Below, in pieces: positions 52,443 to 60,737 of a DNA stretch of 64,000 nucleotides. Each line of letters begins with the position of its first letter. The first letter of the stretch is position 1. The position numbers were made by a program, and so were the translations under genes. The DNA comes from Litorimonas sp947503715. GTDB taxonomy: Bacteria > Pseudomonadota > Alphaproteobacteria > Caulobacterales > Maricaulaceae. The stretch covers positions 124,001 through 188,000 of the forward strand of contig NZ_CP189850.1 of NCBI RefSeq assembly GCF_050271975.1, in the 5' to 3' direction. The notes beneath the pieces were generated by a model. That model was not told the DNA's origin, did not search any database, and worked only from the letters and a program-made list of their open reading frames with translations.

Positions 52443-53249
52443 TTAACCTATGAGATATCGCGTGCGAATTTTCGCGAGCGTCGAGGGCTTCACCGCAAGC
52501 GTTTGCGTCGCATAGGTTTCCATATCTCCCATACCATCCAAGGCCGCGTTTAAAAATTCCGGCGTGACGCCGAACATCGGCCAAATGGCGTTCGCATCAA
52601 TCTGACGGCCATAGCGTTTCGAGAACATCTCCGCCGCCGGTCCGATAATCTTATCTATATCCACGGATTCCAGCGTCATCATATAATCCGCCAGAATATC
52701 GTCACGCGAGACCCCCAATAAGCCCTGTATCAGCGCACAAAGTGTCCCCGTGCGGTCTTTCCCCGCCGCGCAATGGACGAGCACCCCTGCCGCCGCCTCG
52801 TTCTCACTCTCAGCCATGAAATGAAGTGTATCGGCGAAGATTTTCTGAAAGCCCGGGTCATGCGGCCGCGCGGTATAGCTGCCAATCATATAGCCATGGG
52901 CATCGGCAGCTGTGTAGAGTTCATGTTCCAAAAACGCTTCATGCGGCGCGACCTTCGCATCCACTTTGTCGGGCGCGTCCGGATATTCATGCACATGCGG
53001 GGTTGGTGTTGGAAAGCGGGAGGGTTGTTTTGCCCGTTCCGGTGCGTGGCGAAGATCCACGACAAGGTTGATATCAAGACCTCCAATCTCTGAGAGATCT
53101 TCCGGACTTAAAGCCGAGAGATGTGCCGAGCGGAACAGGCGTCCGGTTTTGACCGCACGTCCGTCCAAGCCTATATAGCCGCCAAAATCACGAAAATTAT
53201 AGATGGTCTCGAAACTGTAATTCCGGGCGTCAAAGGAGATGAGGGACAT
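52443..53249 (-). CDS. Tyrosine-type protein phosphatase (Y_phosphatase3 family)
   Basis: 268 residues. NFRDFGGYIGLDGRAVKTGR at the N-terminus and the active-site loop HCAAGKDRTG (Cys nucleophile, Arg six later) are typical of the atypical tyrosine/lipid phosphatases related to LipA of Listeria. It may act on protein or lipid phosphate. No signal peptide. Located between the tad genes and nrdB, with no clear link to either. Confidence 0.9.
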   Translation of the reverse strand: MSLISFDARNYSFETIYNFRDFGGYIGLDGRAVKTGRLFRSAHLSALSPEDLSEIGGLDINLVVDLRHAPERAKQPSRFPTPTPHVHEYPDAPDKVDAKVAPHEAFLEHELYTAADAHGYMIGSYTARPHDPGFQKIFADTLHFMAESENEAAAGVLVHCAAGKDRTGTLCALIQGLLGVSRDDILADYMMTLESVDIDKIIGPAAEMFSKRYGRQIDANAIWPMFGVTPEFLNAALDGMGDMETYATQTLAVKPSTLAKIRTRYLIG

Positions 53250-53348
53250 GTAAGGTCTTTATATTAGAAAGTCTTATTTTATCTACGGATGACGCAAATA
53301 GAAAGACCTCGCACGGGGCGAGGTCTTTGTTGGGATATGAAGCTGGCT

Positions 53349-54392
53349 TTATTCCGCCGCTTCCAATTTCACTTTGCTCAAATTCGCCTCGAACCGGTCC
53401 CAGACACCTTCCGCGCCGTGCCAGGTGCCCTCGGTCGCGCCCTTGGCATATTCCGTGGCGCGGGCTTCGAAGAAGTTCGCATGTTCGACACCATTCGTAA
53501 TTTCGGTCAACCAGGGCAGTGGATGCTCTTCCGTGCCGTAGACTTTTGGCAGGCCGAGTTGGCCCAAACGCCAATCAGCGATGTAACGGATATAGGCTTT
53601 GATATCCTCGGATGTCATGCCCTCAACCGGACCCATTTCGAATGCGAGGTCGATGAATTTATCTTCCAGTTTCACAACTGTCTGACAGCAATCAATGATG
53701 TCATCGGCCACGGATTTCGTCAGCGCACCCGTTTCTGCCGCGAAGGTGTGGAACAGTTTAATCATGCCCTCACAATGCAGGCTCTCGTCCCGGATGGACC
53801 AGGTCACGATTTGGCCCATGCCCTTCATCTTGTTCAGACGCGGGAAGTTCATCAACATGGCGAATGAGGCAAAGAGCTGTAGCCCTTCGGTGAAGCCTCC
53901 GAACACGGCCATGGAGGTCAGAATATCGCGCTCTGTCTCGACACCGAATTTACCGAGATAATCATGCTTGGCGGACATTTCCTCATATTCCATGAAAGCA
54001 GAAAACTCGCTGTCGGGCATGCCGATCGTTTCGAGCAGGAGCGCATAAGCCGCGATATGGATCGTTTCCATGTTGGAGAACGAGGCCAGCATCATGCGGA
54101 CTTCCACCGGCTTGAACAGCGGCATGTAATTTTCCATGTAATTCGCGCCAACCTCGACGTCGGATTGTGTGAAGAAACGGAAAATCTGCGTCAGGAGGTT
54201 TTTCTCAACATCCGTCAGATTAGTCGCCCAATCCTTGATATCCTCGCCCAAGGGCACCTCTTCCGGCATCCAGTGGACCTGTTGCTGTTTCTGCCAATAA
54301 TCAAAGGCCCAGGGATAGCGGAAGGGCTTATAGGAATGGGACGGCAGGAGCAGGCCCGATTCGCTTTTCTCGAAATTACCCATTTTACCCAT
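53349..54392 (-). CDS. nrdB: Class Ia ribonucleotide reductase small subunit
   Basis: 347 residues. Metal-ligand helices show METIHIAAYALLLETIG, with the radical Tyr in the expected place after ETIH, FMEYEEMSAKHDYLG, and SIRDESLHCEGM. The C-terminus that docks to NrdA is acidic. NrdB makes the tyrosyl radical for dNTP synthesis. No nrdA is in the window. Two NrdR-type boxes lie about 95-140 bp upstream. Confidence 0.96.
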   Translation of the reverse strand: MGKMGNFEKSESGLLLPSHSYKPFRYPWAFDYWQKQQQVHWMPEEVPLGEDIKDWATNLTDVEKNLLTQIFRFFTQSDVEVGANYMENYMPLFKPVEVRMMLASFSNMETIHIAAYALLLETIGMPDSEFSAFMEYEEMSAKHDYLGKFGVETERDILTSMAVFGGFTEGLQLFASFAMLMNFPRLNKMKGMGQIVTWSIRDESLHCEGMIKLFHTFAAETGALTKSVADDIIDCCQTVVKLEDKFIDLAFEMGPVEGMTSEDIKAYIRYIADWRLGQLGLPKVYGTEEHPLPWLTEITNGVEHANFFEARATEYAKGATEGTWHGAEGVWDRFEANLSKVKLEAAE

Positions 54393-54486
54393 GACTGTGC
54401 TCTTTCATTCCTGTGTCGGGTCGCCTGCCTGGCAGAGCCCCGTGATTCTGTCTAACCGTTTGAAACTGGCCCTAAATCGCTTAAAA

Positions 54487-54533
54487 ACGCGATATATGCC
54501 ATTCTCCCCATGTGTATGCACCATATCTTGTGC
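54487..54533 (-). promoter_or_regulatory. Pair of NrdR-type boxes before nrdB
   Basis: A 16-bp box at 54518-54533 matches the NrdR consensus at 12 of 16 positions (minus strand GCACAAGATATGGTGC). A weaker one at 54487-54502 shares the ATATAT core. Their centres are 31 bp apart, three helical turns, as in known NrdR promoters. NrdR represses ribonucleotide reductase genes when dATP is high. Confidence 0.55.
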
Positions 54534-55363
54534 ACGATGTCATGCAAGGGCGAAGTCCCGCTGCGTCATTATGCGCGGGCCAAAAACAGCCTGACAAGGG
54601 CCGGAACCCGGTTCGGCTGCGAAATGTTCTGCACAGCGTGTGGATGATCATTGGGCGAGCGGGCGTTGCGACCGACGATCGAGGCGTGCGGCGAGAGATA
54701 TAAAAGCGGGACGTCCGCGCGGTGACCTCCGTGATGGAGACCAAAAAGAAAAATGTTTTACACGAAGGCCAAGTGCGTGAGGTTTGGGTCGTTGAATTTT
54801 CTAACAGAAAATCAACTCTGTCGGCGATACCGTTACGTCTTCCAAATCTCAGGCTCCGTCGGACTTTAATCGACAGAACCATTGCACGTCCCACATTTGG
54901 CTGACGCCAATTGCTCGGACCACGCGGCGGTGTTTTACAGGTAACGGCCTTACTTGACTGCGAATGTTTCAATCCGTCAGGCACTCGAAACCCGGTCCCC
55001 CGATGCAGGTCTCACCCCGCACCGATAAACACACCGTCCTCCGGCACGGATAGATGAGCTCCTACCTGTCCCATGTCCGAAAGAACGAGTTAAACATATG
55101 CGTATTTGGAGAAGTGGGGATTATTCTCTTTATAAACGGGGATTGGTCACCGAATGTCTGCGTCAACTCACAATTGTCATCCCGCACGCAACGCAGTGGA
55201 GATGCGGGACCTATCGTCTGCAAACCTAACCTAAGGCCTTGTAATCGTTAGGCCCACATCTGCGCCCTTTGGGTTGGTGCGGGGTGACAGCTATGTTTGT
55301 TGTTGGAAATAGTTGAAAGTCGTGAAAGCGAGGATACATGTCTCCGTAAACGTGGATTGCCCC
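54534..55363. other. 830-bp region without recognisable gene
   Basis: Open frames exist on both strands (for example 54481-54984 minus) but their composition, rich in Arg, Ser and Thr without any motif, marks them as chance frames. A REP-like palindrome is at 55179-55209. The minus strand around 54720-55030 has short complementary segments that could fold. It may be decayed sequence. No promoter or RNA family was recognised beyond the NrdR boxes at the left end. Confidence 0.4.
55179..55209. repeat. REP-like palindrome
   Basis: TCCCGCA and TGCGGGA arms around a 16-nt interior, preceded by GTCA: a common alphaproteobacterial extragenic palindrome form. Confidence 0.5.
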
Positions 55364-56092
55364 TCACCAATCCCCAACCCCACTCTGCCAGAGCGTCAAC
55401 ATGGCCAGTGCCGCCGTATCCGCGCGCAAAATCCGCGGCCCCAGGGTTACCGCACTCACGCACGCCATCGCGCGGAGTTCCGCCCGTTCATCCTTCGTGA
55501 ACCCGCCTTCCGGCCCGATGAGGATGGCGGCGGGCGCGGACGCGTTTTCCACCGCATCTTCCGCTCGCATCGCATCACCTGCTTCATCCGCAAACAGGAT
55601 GGGCGTTCCGTCCCAAGCGGCCAGAATATCTTTGAGCGGTTTCGCCGCCGCGATTTCCGGCACGTCCAGCCGTTCCGTCTGTTCCGCCGCTTCGATCGCT
55701 TGCAGTCGCGCTTTCTCTATATTCAGACGCGGGAATTGGGTGCGGGCGGTGAGGACGGGTTGGAATTTGCGTACGCCGAGTTCCGTCGCTTTTTCTATGA
55801 TGAAAGCCGTGCGGTGTTTTCGGACGGGTGCGAAGAGGAGCGTGATATCGGGAACCTGCGTCTGAGGGCGCAATTGTTCCACACAGGTCAGGCCCGCGCC
55901 CTTCTTGCCGAGCGCGACAATCTCCGCCCGCCATTCGCCGTCACGCCCGTTAAACAGCCGCACCGCATCGCCGACGGATTTCCGCAAGACATTGCCGAGA
56001 TAATGGGCTTGCTCACGCGCGAGGTCGACCGCCGCACCCTCGCTCAAATCCGCCTCGACGAAGAGCCGCGTTAATGTGTAATTTTCCCGCAT
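55364..56092 (-). CDS. rsmE: 16S rRNA (uracil-1498-N3)-methyltransferase
   Basis: 242 residues from ATG 56092. The N-terminal PUA-like domain (TLTRLFVEADLSEGAAVDLA, HYLGNVLRKSVGDAVRLFNG) is followed by the SPOUT domain with its trefoil-knot loop IGPEGGFTKDE and VTLGPRILRADTAALAML. It methylates U1498 of 16S rRNA. The frame continues 14 codons upstream into the REP-like repeat, which would add a chance peptide; the chosen start excludes it. Confidence 0.94.
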   Translation of the reverse strand: MRENYTLTRLFVEADLSEGAAVDLAREQAHYLGNVLRKSVGDAVRLFNGRDGEWRAEIVALGKKGAGLTCVEQLRPQTQVPDITLLFAPVRKHRTAFIIEKATELGVRKFQPVLTARTQFPRLNIEKARLQAIEAAEQTERLDVPEIAAAKPLKDILAAWDGTPILFADEAGDAMRAEDAVENASAPAAILIGPEGGFTKDERAELRAMACVSAVTLGPRILRADTAALAMLTLWQSGVGDW

Positions 56093-56102
56093 CCTGTTTT
56101 TT

Positions 56103-56188
56103 CCGTCATTACCGGGCTTGTCCCGGTAATCCATGATGCCATACGACCTATGAGAGATGGATTACCGGGACAAGCCCGGTAATGACGG
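56103..56188. repeat. Paired 32-bp REP-like inverted repeat
   Basis: Arms 56103-56134 and 56157-56188 are exact reverse complements over 32 bp, 22 bp apart. Each arm holds its own small palindrome (ACCGGG-CTTGT-CCCGGT). This form recurs between genes in many alphaproteobacteria. It fills the rsmE/ubiA divergent promoter region, and its right end runs into the ubiA ribosome binding site. Confidence 0.9.
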
Positions 56189-56194
56189 AGTGTT

Positions 56195-57238
56195 ATGATT
56201 GAAGCGGTCAAAGATTCAGCGAAAACCCATTGGGTCAATCGCGCGCCCGTGTCTGTGCGGCCTTTTCTGCAACTGTCGCGGCTGGACCGCCCGGTCGGCT
56301 ATTGGCTACTCGCCCTGCCCGGTTGGATTGGGCTGGCCTTTGCGGGGTTGAGCCACGGCTTGGTCTGGACGGACCTGAAATGGGCGGCGCTGATCCTGAT
56401 CGGCGCGATTGCGATGCGCGGCGCGGGCTGCACCTATAATGATATTGTCGATCAGGATCTGGATGCGCAGGTCGAACGCACGGCCCTGCGTCCCCTGCCC
56501 GCCGGAACCGTCACGACGAAACAGGCGTGGATTTGGCTCTTCGTGCAATGTGCGGTGGGGTTGGTCGTGCTACTCATGCTGCCGCGTCTCGCGCAGATTG
56601 TCAGCCTGCTCTCGATCCCGCTCGTCGCGGTCTATCCCTTTATGAAGCGGATTACGTGGTTTCCGCAGGTCTGGCTGGGCCTGACCTTTAATTGGGCGGT
56701 ACTGGTGGCCTATGCCGCGAAGACGGGAAGCTTAAGCCCCGCGCTCTTCATCCTCTATCTCGGCTTGATGTTTTGGACGGTCGGTTACGACACGATCTAT
56801 GCCTGTCAGGATATTGAGGATGATGCCTTTGTAGGGATAAAGAGTACCGCGCGGCGGTTTGGCGGACGGGTGAAGCTGGGGGTGGTTTTCTGCTATGCAG
56901 TTAGCTTGACCATGATCGTAATTTCCTTGCAAATTGCGTATAAAATTAGAAATTCGATAATCTTTGAAAATCGCGTTCAACCTTATCTGGATAATTCGTC
57001 GTCTCGAGAATTATTACTTCCCGGAAAATTTGACGTTGTTTCCAGCAATTCTCACTTTCTTTTTCTTGCACTTTTTACAATTCTACCACTTTCAATTCAT
57101 TTTCTTTGGCAAACGAAGAAATTGGAACCAGATAATGGTAAGTCCGCATTGAGGCTATTTCTCTCCAATAGGTGGGCAGCGTTTTTTTTAATTGTGATGA
57201 TTTTGCTCTTTGCTTGGATGGTTCCCAATTCACGGTAA
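56195..57238 (+). CDS. ubiA: UbiA-family prenyltransferase, probable 4-hydroxybenzoate polyprenyltransferase
   Basis: 347 residues, longer than the usual 290-320. The first prenyl-diphosphate motif is YNDIVDQDLDAQVERT (about 88-103), the second DTIYACQDIEDDAFVGIKST (about 200-218). It attaches the isoprenoid tail in ubiquinone synthesis, in the inner membrane. Codons from about 56895 to the end are far AT-richer than the first two thirds. In this part a loop of about 45 residues, with NSIIFENRVQPYLDNSSSRE, is inserted before the conserved HFLWQTKKLEPDNGKSALRL. The gene appears mosaic but has no frameshift. Confidence 0.88.
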   Translation: MIEAVKDSAKTHWVNRAPVSVRPFLQLSRLDRPVGYWLLALPGWIGLAFAGLSHGLVWTDLKWAALILIGAIAMRGAGCTYNDIVDQDLDAQVERTALRPLPAGTVTTKQAWIWLFVQCAVGLVVLLMLPRLAQIVSLLSIPLVAVYPFMKRITWFPQVWLGLTFNWAVLVAYAAKTGSLSPALFILYLGLMFWTVGYDTIYACQDIEDDAFVGIKSTARRFGGRVKLGVVFCYAVSLTMIVISLQIAYKIRNSIIFENRVQPYLDNSSSRELLLPGKFDVVSSNSHFLFLALFTILPLSIHFLWQTKKLEPDNGKSALRLFLSNRWAAFFLIVMILLFAWMVPNSR

Positions 57239-57326
57239 TCACCTCACCACACCGTGATTGCAACGTGCATGGCCCTTCATGCGTATGTACCCATATAGAG
57301 CGGACTGAATTGAAGGAGATTTTTCC

Positions 57327-57833
57327 ATGCTGACCAGACGTGACCTCGCCCTGGGCGCCGGTGCCCTAACCATCGCCGCCTGTACACAGACGCAAAATAA
57401 AGCGGAAGCTGCGGAGACAAAGACTATGACAGAGCTATCCAACACAGACTGGGCCAATATGTCCGAGCGCGAGTGGCAGGAACAACTCACCGATATGGAG
57501 TTCCGCGTGCTACGCAAGGAAGGCACAGAACGTCCCTTCTCCAGCCCGCTCAATGATAATAAAGCCGAGGGCACCTATGTCTGCGCGGGCTGTCAATTGC
57601 CGCTTTTCACCTCCGAGATGAAATTCGATTCCGGCACAGGCTGGCCGAGTTTCTTTACCGTGATTGAGGGCAATGTCGGCGAAAAAGTTGATCGCAAACT
57701 CTTCGTGGCCCGCACGGAATATCACTGCAAACGCTGCGGTGGACATCAGGGTCACGTGTTCAAGGACGGCCCAAAACCGACGGGCCTGCGCTATTGCAAT
57801 AATGGCGTCGCGCTTGATTTCATTGAATCCTAG
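57327..57833 (+). CDS. msrB: Exported peptide-methionine (R)-S-oxide reductase
   Basis: 168 residues. The first 19 form a twin-arginine signal with a lipobox (LTRRDLALGAGALTIAAC), so the enzyme is sent out folded and may be lipidated. The MsrB domain has both zinc Cys pairs (CAGC, CKRCGGH), DSGTGWPSF and the catalytic RYCNNG. It repairs oxidised methionine, here in the periplasm. The Cys ends the lipobox but might be a non-lipid Cys. Confidence 0.93.
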   Translation: MLTRRDLALGAGALTIAACTQTQNKAEAAETKTMTELSNTDWANMSEREWQEQLTDMEFRVLRKEGTERPFSSPLNDNKAEGTYVCAGCQLPLFTSEMKFDSGTGWPSFFTVIEGNVGEKVDRKLFVARTEYHCKRCGGHQGHVFKDGPKPTGLRYCNNGVALDFIES

Positions 57834-57993
57834 AGGATTTTGCAAGGTCGCGGAGTGTCGGATGATTGTGGTTAATAAACCCTTTCCGGCACGCTGTCTG
57901 TGACGCAAATTTCACAAAATTTTCCTCTTGCCAAAATAGGAAATCGCCGCCATTTCTTAATTGTCTAGCCGTTCCATTGTGGAGCCGCGTTTT

Positions 57994-58166
57994 GAAAGGA
58001 GGTGTAATTTGTTTATCTGTTTTGAGGGGTCTGCCCTAAGCTGTTAAATCAGCACCTTCGTAAAAATCGAATGAGGGTAAAGAGCTATCTATCTTGAAAT
58101 CGGGCATGGCGCCCGACGAGACCCAAACTTCAAATAGGACCCGCTTCATACTGTGAAGCGGGTTTT
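57994..58166 (+). ncRNA. Candidate small RNA or 3' UTR with perfect anti-SD-binding sequence
   Basis: Between msrB and the ZIP gene lies GAAAGGAGGTG (57994-58004), fully complementary to the 3' end of alphaproteobacterial 16S rRNA, but no start codon gives an open frame longer than five codons. A small hairpin (TCGGGC/GCCCGA near 58100) and a terminator follow. The unit ends at 58166. It may be a ribosome-binding RNA, a decayed gene leader, or msrB 3' UTR. Confidence 0.35.
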
Positions 58167-58172
58167 GTTGTT
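58139..58172 (+). terminator. Rho-independent terminator
   Basis: Arms 58139-58148 and 58154-58163 (ACCCGCTTCA / TGAAGCGGGT) with a five-base loop and a T-rich tail (TTTTGTTGTTTTT). It ends plus-strand transcription from msrB or the candidate RNA, just before the stop of the minus-strand ZIP gene. Confidence 0.92.
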
Positions 58173-58180
58173 TTTGGCAC

Positions 58181-58936
58181 TCAGTGAACCGTCAGGCCAT
58201 ATCCGAGCAGGGCGACGGTAAATCCTATTATCCCGCCATAAGCAGGCCAAGGCCCGTCTTTTGAATCGTGGGCTTCCGGGATAATAGTCTTGAAAACGAG
58301 ATAGAGGATGCCGCCCGAAGCCCCCGCCATGATGAGGCCGAGGGCCGCATCATCAATTTCGCAGAGCCAGAGCCCGAACCCGACGGCGAGAATACCGATG
58401 ATGGGGAGCGTCGAGAGTAGCCACAGCGCCTTGCGCCTTGACTTTCGGTCGCCTTCCTCTGCCATTTCCGAGAAGGCTGCAAACCCCTCAGGCCCGTTCT
58501 GCGCGATGATAATAATTGTCACGATAATCGCCTGCATCCGGTCCACGGGTATAAGCGCCCCGACGACGAGAGCTTCCGGTAGAAAGTCGAGCATCATGGC
58601 GGCAAAGGTCGAGGTTCCGCCCGTTTTGGCCTCCGCCTTTTTCGTCGTGAGCTGTTCCAATGCCAAGGCCACCAACCCGCCGCCGAGAAATGTGAGCACG
58701 GCGAGCCAGAGCGGGAGGTTCTCCACACCATGCGGGATCAGGACGAGCCCGACGGCCCCGATCAGGGCTCCTGCACCGAACGCGGAAATGAAATCGTGGC
58801 GTGAGCGGGTGACAGTCGTGAACCGCGCGGCAAATCCGCCAACCGTTCCCGCAAATCCTGCGACGAACCCCAAAACAACGGTGAGAAAAATAGGGCTTGT
58901 CAGAATAGAACTTGAAAGCATGAACATGTCGCGCAC
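58181..58936 (-). CDS. ZIP-family metal transporter
   Basis: 251 residues, eight membrane segments. The metal-binding motifs of ZIP helices IV and V are present in altered form: DFLPEALVVGA, where His is usual in place of the first residues, and AQNGPEGFAAFSEM in place of HNIPEG. The loop between helices III and IV is short. It moves zinc or other divalent ions into the cytosol. The changed His residues may mean a different metal. Divergent from a MarR gene with a 47-bp gap. Confidence 0.82.
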   Translation of the reverse strand: MRDMFMLSSSILTSPIFLTVVLGFVAGFAGTVGGFAARFTTVTRSRHDFISAFGAGALIGAVGLVLIPHGVENLPLWLAVLTFLGGGLVALALEQLTTKKAEAKTGGTSTFAAMMLDFLPEALVVGALIPVDRMQAIIVTIIIIAQNGPEGFAAFSEMAEEGDRKSRRKALWLLSTLPIIGILAVGFGLWLCEIDDAALGLIMAGASGGILYLVFKTIIPEAHDSKDGPWPAYGGIIGFTVALLGYGLTVH

Positions 58937-58983
58937 TATGGGCGCACATCGCCCACTTGCCTATTCAATTTTGGAACTTTCCT

Positions 58984-59421
58984 ATGGCCATCGCCCGCAC
59001 CATTGATCGCCGCCTTTTCTTCGTGCTCGACCGCACTTTCCTGAAACTCGCCCAAGCGGCAGACCGGACACTGTCGAATGGCTCTGGCGTGAGCCGGTCA
59101 CAGGCCGCCGTGCTCATCTATCTCGGATATCACGATGGGTGCACGCTCAGCGAGCTTGCAGAAGGCACAGGACGGAAGAATGCCGCGATCTCCGGCTTGG
59201 TCGACCGGATGGAGGCCGCTGACCTGATCTTGCGAAAACAATCTTATGGCGACCGGCGGCAGCGCATGGTGTTCCTCTCGGATAAAGGCTGGACAATGCG
59301 AGAGGCCGTCATGCTTGATTTCCGCGACTTCAACACAAAACTGACCCGGGGCCTGACGGATGCGGAGACGGCGGCCGTCATGAAATTCCTCGCCCTCTCC
59401 GTCGAAAATACGGACATCTAA
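58984..59421 (+). CDS. MarR-family transcriptional regulator
   Basis: 145 residues from ATG 58984, preceded by TTGGAA; ATG 58957 is nine codons upstream. Helix-turn-helix LSELAEGTGRKNAAISGLVD, wing KQSYGDRRQRMVFLSDKG. Divergent from the ZIP transporter with a short gap, so it may control that gene. The ligand is unknown. Confidence 0.9.
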   Translation: MAIARTIDRRLFFVLDRTFLKLAQAADRTLSNGSGVSRSQAAVLIYLGYHDGCTLSELAEGTGRKNAAISGLVDRMEAADLILRKQSYGDRRQRMVFLSDKGWTMREAVMLDFRDFNTKLTRGLTDAETAAVMKFLALSVENTDI

Positions 59422-59525
59422 CAAATAATAAGTGAGGGGCCTTTTGCATGGGGGTAGACGAAGACCCTATTTTTGCCTTATTATAGGGTTAATATCTGTT
59501 AATATATTTACTTAGGGAGGGACTT

Positions 59526-59972
59526 ATGGGGCGCAATCCAAAGTTTAAAATCCGAAATTTGGCCATTCTAGCGGCGGGGCTTGGTCTCCTCTCGCAAAAT
59601 GCTGTGGCCGCGGCGAAAGCGCAAACGGTTCAACAGACATATCCGATGATGTCCTTGCAAACAAAGCTGGCCCGGGATGCAGACACTTATGCGGAGGATA
59701 AAGCACTGGTGGAGACGTGTACGTCGAAAGGGCAGAGCCAAGCCACGTGTCTTTGCGTCACCCATGTTCTGAAATATGAATTGACGCTCAATGAATATAA
59801 AGCGGCGGTGCGGTTATATGACAAAGACACGAAGAGTCTCTCCGCTGCGCTCCGTGATGAAAATATCTCACCACAAGACATTCAAACGGCTAAAGACGTG
59901 ATGGCCGACTTGACCAAGGATAGCGATTTTTCGGAACGCTGTAGCGAAGCGAAAGCCTATTACCGGCCGTAA
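59526..59972 (+). CDS. Unknown secreted protein
   Basis: 148 residues. Signal peptide (about 1-33: ILAAGLGLLSQNAVAAAKAQ), then a helical domain with four Cys (ETCTSKGQSQATCLC and a late SERCS), likely two disulfides in the periplasm. No family recognised. GGGAGG stands six bases before the ATG. A repeat of GTTAATAT (about 59488-59506) lies upstream and may be an operator. Confidence 0.7.
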   Translation: MGRNPKFKIRNLAILAAGLGLLSQNAVAAAKAQTVQQTYPMMSLQTKLARDADTYAEDKALVETCTSKGQSQATCLCVTHVLKYELTLNEYKAAVRLYDKDTKSLSAALRDENISPQDIQTAKDVMADLTKDSDFSERCSEAKAYYRP

Positions 59973-60038
59973 ATTAGGCTGCGTCAGTGACCGAATCCAG
60001 TTGGACACCGACGGGGGCGCGGGTTAAGTCTCGGCCCA

Positions 60039-60719
60039 ATGGCCAAACGTAAATCCAAAAAAGCCCAGGCTCTGCCCGTCGAAGTCGATATGATCTCGGA
60101 TTTCGTCTGCCCGTGGTGCTGGCTAGGGTTTAAATATTATTTGCAAGCGGCCGGTAAGACCAAGCCGCGCCCCAAACTGACCTTTCGCCCCTATATGCTG
60201 GACCCGAATGTGCCTGAGGGCGGGGCCGATTATAAGGACTATATGAAAGCCAAATTTGGAGACAAACCCAGTTCGCAATGGAAAGCCATGCGCGAACATT
60301 TGGAAACGGCGGGTCCCGATGTGGGGATTAATTTCGATTTCAACGCCGTGAAACGCCGTCCCAATACGATTGATGCGCACCGCCTTATGAAATGGGCGCA
60401 AGGGCAGGATTTGGGTTTTGAATGTGCCGAGAAACTCTTCATTGCCTATATGGAACAGGGCGAAGATATTGGTGATCATGATATTCTCACCCGCATTGCC
60501 GGAGAGATCGGCATGGATGAGGCCCTTACTCGGGACCTCCTCGCAGGCGATCAGGACAAGGTCGAAATTCAGAATGAAGTCCTGTTCTTTCGCGGCCTCG
60601 GCGTGTCCGGCGTCCCGACCTTTATCTATGGCGGGCAATATGCCGTCCAAGGCGCGCAACCGCCGGAACAACATCGCAAGGTGATGGCGGAAGCGGCGCA
60701 ATCCGACCCGAATAATTAA
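60039..60719 (+). CDS. DsbA-family oxidoreductase (FrnE/HCCA-isomerase type)
   Basis: 226 residues. Thioredoxin fold with C-P-W-C near residue 25 (DFVCPWCWLGFKYY) and a helical insert, then the cis-Pro region GVSGVPTFIYGGQYAVQGAQ. No signal peptide, so it acts in the cytosol, as FrnE and 2-hydroxychromene-2-carboxylate isomerases do. It starts an apparent operon with the MAPEG and pmbA genes. Confidence 0.93.
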   Translation: MAKRKSKKAQALPVEVDMISDFVCPWCWLGFKYYLQAAGKTKPRPKLTFRPYMLDPNVPEGGADYKDYMKAKFGDKPSSQWKAMREHLETAGPDVGINFDFNAVKRRPNTIDAHRLMKWAQGQDLGFECAEKLFIAYMEQGEDIGDHDILTRIAGEIGMDEALTRDLLAGDQDKVEIQNEVLFFRGLGVSGVPTFIYGGQYAVQGAQPPEQHRKVMAEAAQSDPNN

Positions 60720-60737
60720 TTAGAACAGGACACCCTC

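Noticed and set aside
54481..54984. 167-residue minus-strand open frame upstream of nrdB
   Set aside because: Arg/Ser/Thr-rich, no motif, no ribosome binding site, overlaps the NrdR-type boxes.
55313..56074. 253-residue plus-strand open frame
   Set aside because: It lies opposite rsmE, which has clear family motifs; the frame is an antisense shadow rich in Arg and Phe.
58009..58026. Leader peptide after the perfect Shine-Dalgarno
   Set aside because: The frame from TTG 58009 stops after five codons; no ATG is in range.
59488..59506. CtrA box before the secreted unknown at 59526
   Set aside because: The two TTAA units are six bases apart, one short of the consensus.
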